This document shows, piece after piece, positions 1-5,125 of a DNA stretch of 5,125 nt (positions within the stretch are counted from its first letter, which is position 1; each line of letters begins with the position of its first letter). The notes beneath the pieces are model-generated. The model was not told the origin of the DNA and searched no databases. It saw only the letters and a program-made list of their open reading frames with translations. Source of the stretch: Methylococcaceae bacterium (GTDB lineage Bacteria; Pseudomonadota; Gammaproteobacteria; Methylococcales; Methylomonadaceae); NCBI GenBank assembly GCA_003542275.1, contig DPKY01000048.1, forward strand, positions 698 through 5,822. The letters are read 5' to 3'. The translations under genes were made by a program, and so were the position numbers.

Positions 1-85
1 CGGTATTCTTCATGGCACGCGCCACCGCGCCAATATTTCCCGCGTGCGACGTTTCAACTAATACAATTTTGATATTATTGAGCAA
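1..85 (-). CDS. trmJ: TrmJ, tRNA (cytidine/uridine-2'-O)-methyltransferase, N-terminal part
   Basis: Only the first 28 codons are in the window; the gene runs off the left edge. TrmJ is a SPOUT-family (TrmH-like) enzyme that 2'-O-methylates position 32 of certain tRNAs using S-adenosylmethionine. The translated start contains [20 protein letters not shown], which closely matches the E. coli TrmJ N-terminus ([20 protein letters not shown]), including the conserved N-I/M-G-x-x-A-R-A segment typical of this family. The reading frame is open back to a TAA at 98-100 (minus strand) with no ATG or GTG near the expected N-terminus, so TTG at 85-83 is the likely start; a GGA eight bases upstream could serve as a weak ribosome binding site. 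The gene is divergent from suhB, the same arrangement as in E. coli. Identification is strong despite the short length because of the motif match and the neighbour; the exact start codon is less certain. Confidence 0.87.
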   Translation of the reverse strand, partial: [28 protein letters not shown]

Positions 86-112
86 AACAAATGTCCATTA
101 CATGAAAAAAGC

Positions 113-137
113 GCTAAGTTTAGCAAAATATTTGCTA
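113..137. repeat. Two interlocked inverted repeats in the trmJ-suhB intergenic region
   Basis: GCTAA (113-117) pairs with TTAGC (120-124) across a 2-base gap. The overlapping TAGCAAA (121-127) pairs with TTTGCTA (131-137) across a 3-base gap. The shared central arm means only one hairpin could form at a time in RNA, or that three half-sites of a DNA-binding protein are lined up. There is no U-tract, so this is not a terminator. It sits in the AT-rich space between two divergent genes, where an operator for either gene could lie. The repeats are seen directly; any regulatory role is inference. Confidence 0.5.
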
Positions 138-143
138 TCCTAT

Positions 144-170
144 TGTTCTTTATCCGCTCCTTTAAAAATT
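144..170 (+). promoter_or_regulatory. Tandem boxA-like elements in the suhB leader
   Basis: TGTTCTTTATCC (144-155) matches 9 of 12 positions of the rRNA boxA core TGCTCTTTAACA. Directly after it, CGCTCCTTTAAAAATT (155-170) resembles the boxA plus flank of E. coli rrn leaders (GCTCTTTAACAATT) with one extra C and one mismatch. BoxA RNA is bound by NusB and NusE (ribosomal protein S10). In E. coli and relatives, Nus factors including SuhB repress suhB itself through a boxA close to its ribosome binding site, so the position here, 10-37 bases before the suhB ATG, fits the same feedback loop. The matches are seen in the sequence; function is inferred from position and from the E. coli precedent. 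Confidence 0.5.
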
Positions 171-180
171 GTAAATCACT

Positions 181-975
181 ATGCAACCCATGCTAAACAT
201 TGCTGTTCGTGCAGCACGCAGTGCAGGCGAGATTATTCTTCGCTCTGCAGAAAAAGCCCCACACCTCCGCGTTGATGCCAAAGGTAAAAACGATTTTGCT
301 ACCGAAATTGACCGACTGGCTGAAAAAGAAATTATTTCTCTTATCAAAGCCGCTTACCCCGAGCACAGCATTCTTGCTGAAGAAAGCGGTGAGCACGCCG
401 GCAACGATTTTATTTGGATTATTGACCCGCTAGATGGCACAACCAATTTTATTCATGGTTTTCCGCAATATGCAGTCTCCATTGCGCTCAAATACAAAGG
501 GCGCATTGAAGTGGGGGTGATTTACGATCCACTGCGTGATGAATTATTTACCGCAAAACGTGGCGGTGGCGCCATGCTCAACAATCGACGCATCCGCGTT
601 ACTGATCTTACGGGAATGCGCAGTGCCCTCATCGGTACGGGGTTTCCTTTTAAAGTCCCCGAACATTTAGACGCTTATTTAGCCATGTTTCGCGCCATTA
701 CTTTAGAATCAGCAGGTATTCGTCGTGCGGGTTCTGCCGCGCTGGATTTAGCCTATCTTGCGGCGGGTCGCCTTGATGCGTTTTGGGAAATTGGCCTCAA
801 AGAATGGGACATGGCCGCCGGTATTTTGCTGGTCAAAGAAGCGGGCGGCGTGGCAACGGATTTTTCATTTAATGACAATTACTTAGCCTCCGGCAATGTG
901 ATTGCTGGCAATCCGCGTATGCACCAATTGATGTACCAGTTAATTGAACCGCACGTCACGTCAGCGTTGAAATAA
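181..975 (+). CDS. suhB: SuhB, inositol-1-monophosphatase family protein and Nus antitermination factor
   Basis: SuhB hydrolyses inositol-1-phosphate and related sugar phosphates in a Mg-dependent reaction; in E. coli it also joins the NusA/B/E/G complex that protects rRNA transcription from Rho and helps rRNA mature. This 264-residue protein is close to the E. coli length (267). The metal-binding residues are all present: E67 in AEESGE, D82 and D85 in DPLDGTTNF (82-90), and D210 in WDMAAG (209-214). K36 lies in the conserved GKNDF stretch. The arginine pair R181/R182 (IRRAGSAALDLAY) aligns with E. coli R183/R184. The start is supported by MQPMLNIAVRAAR, which lines up with E. coli MHPMLNIAVRAAR. 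The Shine-Dalgarno sequence is poor, and boxA-like elements lie just upstream, suggesting Nus-mediated autoregulation. alr follows after 13 bp and is probably cotranscribed. Nothing suggests loss of catalytic function. A plain inositol phosphatase without the Nus role is possible but less likely given the similarity. Confidence 0.95.
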   Translation: MQPMLNIAVRAARSAGEIILRSAEKAPHLRVDAKGKNDFATEIDRLAEKEIISLIKAAYPEHSILAEESGEHAGNDFIWIIDPLDGTTNFIHGFPQYAVSIALKYKGRIEVGVIYDPLRDELFTAKRGGGAMLNNRRIRVTDLTGMRSALIGTGFPFKVPEHLDAYLAMFRAITLESAGIRRAGSAALDLAYLAAGRLDAFWEIGLKEWDMAAGILLVKEAGGVATDFSFNDNYLASGNVIAGNPRMHQLMYQLIEPHVTSALK

Positions 976-988
976 GCCGCCACGTTTT

Positions 989-2071
989 ATGATGCGCACA
1001 ACGTATGCGGTTATCCATTTAGACGCGATTGCGCATAATGTCGCGCAAGTGCGTTTGGCGGCGCCCTGTGCAAAAATTATGGCCGTCATCAAAGCGAACG
1101 CTTACGGACACGGCCTGCAACGCATCGCACACGCCCTAGAGCCCCATGTTGAAGGCTTTGCCGTGGCGCGTGTGCAGGAAGGGGTACGTTTGCGCAAAGC
1201 AGGCATTAAACAGCGTATTGTGGTGCTAGAAGGCTTTACACACACCCAAGAACTTGATGATTTGCATCACTATCAACTTGATGCGTCGGTGCATTCAACG
1301 CATCAGCTCAATATCCTGCACGCGCAAACGACGCCAGCGCTATTGAACGTATGGGTCAAATTGGATACAGGCATGAACCGCCTTGGCTTTAAAGCGCACG
1401 AGGTGCCAAGTATCTACGAACAACTCATGCAATGCCAAGCCGTGAGAAAACCGCTCAATTTCATGACGCATTTTGCCAATGCCGATGATAAAAGCGACCC
1501 CAAAACGCCCGTGCAAATTGATTTGTTTACCGCTTTAACGGCGCATTACGACGGCGAAAAAAGCATGGCCAATTCCGCAGGCATTCTCGCGTGGCCCAAT
1601 GCGCAAACCGATTGGGTACGCGCTGGCATTATGCTCTATGGTATCTCCCCTTTTGCGGACATCAGCGCGGCGCAATTACATCTAAAACCGCTCATGAGTC
1701 TGCATTCTCGGCTGATTGCGGTACGCGACGTACAAGCGGGCGACACCGTAGGCTATAGTGGCCTTTGGACAACTCCTCATGCAACCAAACTGGGCGTTGT
1801 GGCCATTGGCTACGGCGACGGCTATCCGCGCTACGCGCAACACGGCACGCCCGTGCTTATCAACGGCGAGCGTGTGCCGCTGGTAGGGCGCGTTTCGATG
1901 GACATGATTACCGTTGATTTAGGCGCACATTCTACGGCTCGCGCGGGGGATAGCGTGACACTTTGGGGAGAAGGCTTGCCAGTTGAAACCATTGCCCGCT
2001 ACGCACAAACCATTCCCTACACCCTTGTCTGTGGCGTCACACCACGCGTTGATATTGTGGAATCCGCCTAA
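989..2071 (+). CDS. alr: Alr, alanine racemase (PLP-dependent)
   Basis: This cytoplasmic enzyme interconverts L- and D-alanine and supplies D-alanine for peptidoglycan. The 360-residue length is normal. An N-terminal TIM-barrel domain carries the PLP lysine K35 in AVIKANAYGHG, Y39, the K124 position (VKLDTGMNRLG) that is carbamylated in well-studied homologues, R131, and R211 in VRAGIMLYG, which contacts the PLP ring nitrogen. The C-terminal beta domain has the second catalytic base Y256 in VGYSG, the GYGDGYPR motif, and M304 in VGRVSMDM. Similarity to E. coli Alr over the C-terminal half (LGVVA-GYGDGYPR, LWGEGLPVE) favours the biosynthetic Alr over the catabolic DadX, although dadA could lie elsewhere. 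Two ATGs stand in tandem (989 and 992) without a good Shine-Dalgarno sequence; either could be used. The 13-bp gap after suhB implies cotranscription. No clear terminator follows, so some read-through to sufB is possible. Confidence 0.96.
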   Translation: MMRTTYAVIHLDAIAHNVAQVRLAAPCAKIMAVIKANAYGHGLQRIAHALEPHVEGFAVARVQEGVRLRKAGIKQRIVVLEGFTHTQELDDLHHYQLDASVHSTHQLNILHAQTTPALLNVWVKLDTGMNRLGFKAHEVPSIYEQLMQCQAVRKPLNFMTHFANADDKSDPKTPVQIDLFTALTAHYDGEKSMANSAGILAWPNAQTDWVRAGIMLYGISPFADISAAQLHLKPLMSLHSRLIAVRDVQAGDTVGYSGLWTTPHATKLGVVAIGYGDGYPRYAQHGTPVLINGERVPLVGRVSMDMITVDLGAHSTARAGDSVTLWGEGLPVETIARYAQTIPYTLVCGVTPRVDIVESA

Positions 2072-2111
2072 CACAATACGTTGGTTGCGCTAAGATAAAA
2101 AAACCGACTTC

Positions 2112-2140
2112 TTTACTACGAAATTAAATCCCTCTAAAAT
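2112..2140 (+). promoter_or_regulatory. Candidate sigma-70 promoter for the suf operon
   Basis: TTTACT (2112-2117, 4 of 6 matches to TTGACA) and TAAAAT (2135-2140, 5 of 6 to TATAAT) are separated by the ideal 17 bases. Transcription would begin near 2147 and leave a leader of about 28 bases before the sufB ATG. A second overlapping possibility is TATTAT (2147-2152) with a weaker TTAAAT (2124-2129), also 17 bases apart. I could not recognise an IscR or Fur site in the 103-bp gap (2072-2174), although such regulators control suf genes in other gammaproteobacteria. A weak GAG at 2161-2163 is the only candidate ribosome binding site. Confidence 0.45.
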
Positions 2141-2174
2141 AGCACCTATTATTTACTGCTGAGAAAAATCTGTT

Positions 2175-3623
2175 ATGTCTGCTAACAACGACGAAATTCA
2201 CCATTTACTCAATCAAGATTACAAACAAGGTTTTGTCACGGATGTGCAATCCGAAACCTTTCCAGCGGGATTAAACGAAGACATTATTGCAAAATTGTCA
2301 AAAGTGAAAAATGAACCCGCGTTTATGCTTGACTATCGACTTAAAGCCTTTCGTCATTGGCAAACAATGCCCTCACCGGATTGGGCACAGTTGAATATTG
2401 AGCCAATTGATTATCAAGCCATCAGCTATTACTCCGCGCCAAAATCCAAAGACAATGCCCCAAAAAGTTTAGATGAAGTGGATCCTGAAATTTTAGAGGC
2501 CTATAAAAAATTAGGCATTCCACTCGCCGAACAAGAGCAACTCGCTGGCGTTGCTGTAGATGCTGTGTTTGATAGTGTCTCGGTTGCCACGACGTTTAAA
2601 CACAAATTGCAAGAAGTGGGCGTCATTTTCTGCCCAATTTCCGAAGCGATTCGAGAACATCCCGAACTCATTAAACACTACCTCAGTTCGGTCGTTCCTG
2701 TTGGCGATAATTTCTTTGCCGCGCTCAATTCCGCTGTGTTCACCGATGGCTCTTTTGTCTACATTCCCAAAGGCGTGCGCTGCCCTATGGAGCTGTCAAC
2801 GTATTTTAGAATTAACGCCAGCAATACAGGCCAATTTGAGCGGACGTTGATTATTGCTGACGAAGGCAGTTATGTTTCCTACCTTGAGGGGTGCTCGGCG
2901 CCACAGCGTGATGAAAATCAACTGCACGCGGCGGTTGTCGAACTGGTTGCGCTCAATGACGCACACATTAAATACTCCACCGTGCAAAACTGGTACCCAG
3001 GTGACAAAGAAGGCAAAGGCGGCATTTATAATTTTGTGACTAAACGCGCCGACTGTCGCGGTGAGAATTCTAAAGTATCGTGGACGCAAGTGGAAACCGG
3101 CTCGGCTATTACCTGGAAATACCCCAGTTGCGTGCTCACGGGGAATAATTCAGTTGGCGAGTTTTACTCCGTTGCGGTCACCAATAATTTGCAACAAGCC
3201 GATACGGGCACCAAAATGATTCATATTGGGAAAAATACAAAAAGCACGATTATCGCAAAAGGCATTTCCGCGGGCAAAGCACAAAATACTTACCGAGGGC
3301 TGGTAAAAGTCATTAAAAATGCTGAAAATGCGCGAAATTACACGCAATGTGACTCACTGCTGGTGGGCGATCAATGCGGCGCTCACACCTTCCCTTACGT
3401 TGAAGTCAAAGAACCCACCGCGCAAATTGAACATGAAGCGACAACCTCAAAAATTAGCGAAGACCAATTATTTTTCTGTCAACAACGCGGCCTGTCCGCC
3501 GAAGACGCGGTGTCGATGATTGTCAATGGTTTTTGCAAACAAGTCTTTAAAGAATTGCCCATGGAGTTTGCCGTCGAAGCGCAAGCGTTACTTGGACTGA
3601 GTTTAGAAGGCAGCGTTGGCTAA
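2175..3623 (+). CDS. sufB: SufB, Fe-S cluster assembly scaffold subunit
   Basis: SufB is the scaffold subunit of the cytoplasmic SufBC2D complex; it accepts sulfur from SufS (via SufE or SufU) and assembles Fe-S clusters at its interface with SufD. The 482 residues are near the usual size (E. coli 495). Blocks nearly identical to E. coli include [43 protein letters not shown] and [16 protein letters not shown]. Key residues are present: C240 in EGCSAP (E. coli C254, sulfur acceptor), C392 in TQCDS (E. coli C405), and E419-H420-E421 in IEHEATTS (E. coli E432-H433-E434), the group implicated in nascent cluster binding. The shorter length reflects the region after YYSAP (about residues 87-95), where the cysteine-rich CxxCxxxC loop of E. 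coli SufB is replaced by a short [13 protein letters not shown] segment; that loop is variable in the family. It heads the suf cluster here, with no sufA before it. Confidence 0.97.
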   Translation: MSANNDEIHHLLNQDYKQGFVTDVQSETFPAGLNEDIIAKLSKVKNEPAFMLDYRLKAFRHWQTMPSPDWAQLNIEPIDYQAISYYSAPKSKDNAPKSLDEVDPEILEAYKKLGIPLAEQEQLAGVAVDAVFDSVSVATTFKHKLQEVGVIFCPISEAIREHPELIKHYLSSVVPVGDNFFAALNSAVFTDGSFVYIPKGVRCPMELSTYFRINASNTGQFERTLIIADEGSYVSYLEGCSAPQRDENQLHAAVVELVALNDAHIKYSTVQNWYPGDKEGKGGIYNFVTKRADCRGENSKVSWTQVETGSAITWKYPSCVLTGNNSVGEFYSVAVTNNLQQADTGTKMIHIGKNTKSTIIAKGISAGKAQNTYRGLVKVIKNAENARNYTQCDSLLVGDQCGAHTFPYVEVKEPTAQIEHEATTSKISEDQLFFCQQRGLSAEDAVSMIVNGFCKQVFKELPMEFAVEAQALLGLSLEGSVG

Positions 3624-3673
3624 GGTTCAACGCTCAAAGTAAAGAAATATTCTATTTTGGAACACAAATACAG

Positions 3674-4417
3674 ATGCTAGAAATTAAAGAACTCACCGTC
3701 AACGTGGGCACAAAAGAAATCCTCAAAGGTTTAAATTTACACGTCAACGCTGGCGAAATTCACGCGATTATGGGCCCTAATGGTGCGGGGAAAAGCACGC
3801 TCTCCCACGTTTTATCAGGCAAAGCCGGCTATGAGGTCACCAGCGGTAGCGTCACGTACAATGGAAAAGATTTACTTGAGATGTCAGCAGAAATTCGGGC
3901 GCGTGAAGGCGTCTTTTTGGCCTTTCAATACCCTGTTGAAATTGCTGGCGTGACCAATGTGTATTTGCTCAAAGCCGCGCTGAATGCAATTCGCAAACAT
4001 AAAGGCCTAAGCGAAGTGGATGCCATGGATTTCCTCACGCTCGTCAAAAGCAAAACACGCGCATTGGAAATGGATGAAAAATTTTTATATCGTGCGGTCA
4101 ATGAAGGCTTTTCAGGCGGTGAGAAAAAACGCAATGAAATCCTGCAAATGGCCATGCTCGAGCCTCAGCTGTGCATTTTAGATGAAACCGATTCAGGACT
4201 CGATATTGACGCGCTACGCATTGTGGCCGATGGGGTGAATGCCCTACGCGCAGAAAATCGGGCGTTCATTATGGTGACGCACTATCAGCGTCTGCTTGAT
4301 TACATCAAACCCGATTTTGTGCACGTGTTAGCGGACGGTAAAATTGTCAAATCCGGTGGCGCTGAGCTCGCGCTTGAGCTAGAAGAAAAAGGTTATGGCT
4401 GGTTGGAGCAAGCATGA
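3674..4417 (+). CDS. sufC: SufC, Fe-S assembly ABC-type ATPase
   Basis: SufC is a soluble ABC ATPase; two copies bind SufB and SufD, and ATP-driven dimerisation reshapes the SufB-SufD interface for cluster formation. It is not a transporter despite the fold. The 247 residues show Walker A GPNGAGKST (34-42, with K40), a Q-loop in FQYPVE, the ABC signature SGGEKKR (from S147), Walker B ending in D170-E171 (LDE), the D-loop SGLDIDAL, and the switch histidine H203 in VTHYQR. K40, E171 and H203 fall on the same residue numbers as in E. coli SufC. The MLEIKELTV start matches the family; a GGA 12 bases upstream is a weak ribosome binding site. It lies 50 bp after sufB, with no obvious promoter or hairpin between, and its stop overlaps the sufD start by ATGA. 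Confidence 0.97.
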   Translation: MLEIKELTVNVGTKEILKGLNLHVNAGEIHAIMGPNGAGKSTLSHVLSGKAGYEVTSGSVTYNGKDLLEMSAEIRAREGVFLAFQYPVEIAGVTNVYLLKAALNAIRKHKGLSEVDAMDFLTLVKSKTRALEMDEKFLYRAVNEGFSGGEKKRNEILQMAMLEPQLCILDETDSGLDIDALRIVADGVNALRAENRAFIMVTHYQRLLDYIKPDFVHVLADGKIVKSGGAELALELEEKGYGWLEQA

Positions 4418-5125
4418 AAACAGCGACGTCATGGCTAAATGCGTTACAACAAAACGCGTTAGCACAATTTGAGCAAACGGGTTTTCCATCACAGCGCCTA
4501 GAAGATTGGCGTTATACCAATGTGTCGTCTCTTGTTAAAAAACACTTTGCACGCGCCACCCAAACCGAGCAACTCACCGCTGACGATAAAGCCCGCTTAC
4601 AGGCGTTCACGTTAGCGAATTGCTATCATGGCGTATTTGTTGACGGTTTTTTTCACGCTGCATTATCGCATTTGCCAAAAAGCATCACGGTTTGCGCCAT
4701 CAACGATGCCGCTCAAGACCATGAAGCCTTACTGGCGCCGTGCTTTAATCAGGCGATAAACGCGCCACACGGTTTTATTGATTTTACCAATGCCCATTTT
4801 ACGGACGGCTTTTTTATTTGCGTTGACGAAAACACAACACTCGATAAGCCACTGCAAATCATTCATTTTGCTACGCAAGAGGCGTTGTCAGCGTCGCGCC
4901 ATGTCATGCTATTGCAAAAAGAAGCAACCGCAACGCTTATTGAAACGTTCATTGGCGTAGACACACAAGCGTATTTGAGCAGCAGTGTGTTGGAAGTCTT
5001 TTTAGATGAAAAAGCGGATTTGACGCTCTATAAACTCCAACAAGACAGCCCGCTCGCTTACCATTTTGGCGGCGTTTATGTGAAACAAGCCAATAATGCA
5101 CAGTTTACACATCACAGCTTTGCAT
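4414..5125 (+). CDS. sufD: SufD, Fe-S cluster assembly subunit, N-terminal part
   Basis: The frame starting at the ATG that overlaps the sufC stop (ATGA) stays open to the window end, giving 237 codons, a little over half of a typical SufD (about 420 residues). SufD is the SufB paralogue that pairs with it in SufBC2D. Family features seen are EDWRYTN (30-36), equivalent to the E-x-W-[KR]-Y-T-N block of the helical N-terminal region, followed from about residue 150 by the start of the right-handed beta-helix with SRHVMLLQ (161-168), IETFIGVD and LTLYKLQQDSPLAYH. The conserved histidine that lies at the SufB interface in E. coli (H360) would be beyond the window. Overlap with sufC suggests translational coupling. 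Two T-runs (4647-4653 and 4810-4815) lie inside the gene but the frame is uninterrupted. Confidence 0.93.
   Translation, partial: MKTATSWLNALQQNALAQFEQTGFPSQRLEDWRYTNVSSLVKKHFARATQTEQLTADDKARLQAFTLANCYHGVFVDGFFHAALSHLPKSITVCAINDAAQDHEALLAPCFNQAINAPHGFIDFTNAHFTDGFFICVDENTTLDKPLQIIHFATQEALSASRHVMLLQKEATATLIETFIGVDTQAYLSSSVLEVFLDEKADLTLYKLQQDSPLAYHFGGVYVKQANNAQFTHHSFA

Noticed and set aside
86..143. Promoters for suhB and trmJ in the divergent gap
   Set aside because: Several hexamers match 4-5 of 6 positions (for example TATCCT at 136-141, or TGTAAT on the minus strand near 101-96), but none has a well-spaced partner that also leaves a sensible leader, so no call is made.
12..275. Open frame of 87 codons spanning the trmJ-suhB gap on the plus strand
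   Set aside because: It runs antisense over trmJ, crosses the intergenic region and enters suhB out of frame; the product is cysteine- and serine-rich with no recognisable domain.
2080..2110. A7 run with nearby GGTT/AACC as a possible terminator after alr (plus strand) or of a minus-strand transcript
   Set aside because: The only pairing is 4 bp across a long loop and the T-tract on the minus strand has no GC-rich stem before it; no gene on the minus strand needs a terminator here.
2796..3089. Minus-strand open frame of 97 codons inside sufB
   Set aside because: It is antisense to a highly conserved part of sufB and has no family resemblance; such frames arise from the codon bias of the sense gene.
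3624..3673. Internal promoter or hairpin between sufB and sufC
   Set aside because: A TATTCT at 3648-3653 has no acceptable -35 partner and the GTTC/GAAC pair is too short and far apart to be a meaningful stem.
4643..4660. T7 run after a GACGG segment, resembling a terminator U-tract or slippage site inside sufD
   Set aside because: There is no stem preceding it, the reading frame continues intact, and the protein sequence (VDGFFHAAL) is sensible through it.

Overview
This window is a stretch of ordinary bacterial chromosome, almost certainly from a gammaproteobacterium. Three things point there: trmJ lies divergent to suhB, as in E. coli; the SuhB, Alr, SufB and SufC sequences follow the E. 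coli forms closely, often residue for residue at the active sites; and base composition looks mid-range (roughly mid-40s % GC by eye). A lineage outside the Enterobacteriaceae is likely, because the wider gene order (suhB-alr-sufBCD) is not that of E. coli. No species can be named from the sequence alone.

Layout. Positions 1-85 (minus strand) hold the first 28 codons of trmJ, a tRNA 2'-O-methyltransferase, apparently starting at TTG. Positions 86-180 are the divergent intergenic region. It contains two interlocked inverted repeats and, just ahead of suhB, two boxA-like elements that resemble the NusB/NusE-binding sequence of rRNA leaders. Positions 181-975 are suhB (inositol-1-phosphatase family and Nus-complex component), followed 13 bp later by alr (alanine racemase, 989-2071). 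A 103-bp gap with a plausible sigma-70 promoter and no clear terminator leads into sufB (2175-3623), sufC (3674-4417) and sufD (from 4414, cut by the window end). sufC and sufD overlap by ATGA.

How the genes work together. SufB, SufC and SufD form the SufBC2D scaffold-ATPase complex that builds Fe-S clusters, so the right half is the front of a suf operon that probably continues with sufS and a sulfur-transfer partner beyond the window. SuhB and Alr look like a separate two-gene transcription unit; their functions (rRNA antitermination and sugar-phosphate hydrolysis; D-alanine for peptidoglycan) are housekeeping and not obviously linked. The genes seen are intact apart from the two cut by the window edges. 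I see no mobile element, CRISPR array, tRNA or rRNA gene, and nothing that looks like a wholly new system. The most interesting signal is the boxA-like pair in the suhB leader, which suggests the Nus-factor autoregulation of suhB known from E. coli operates here too.
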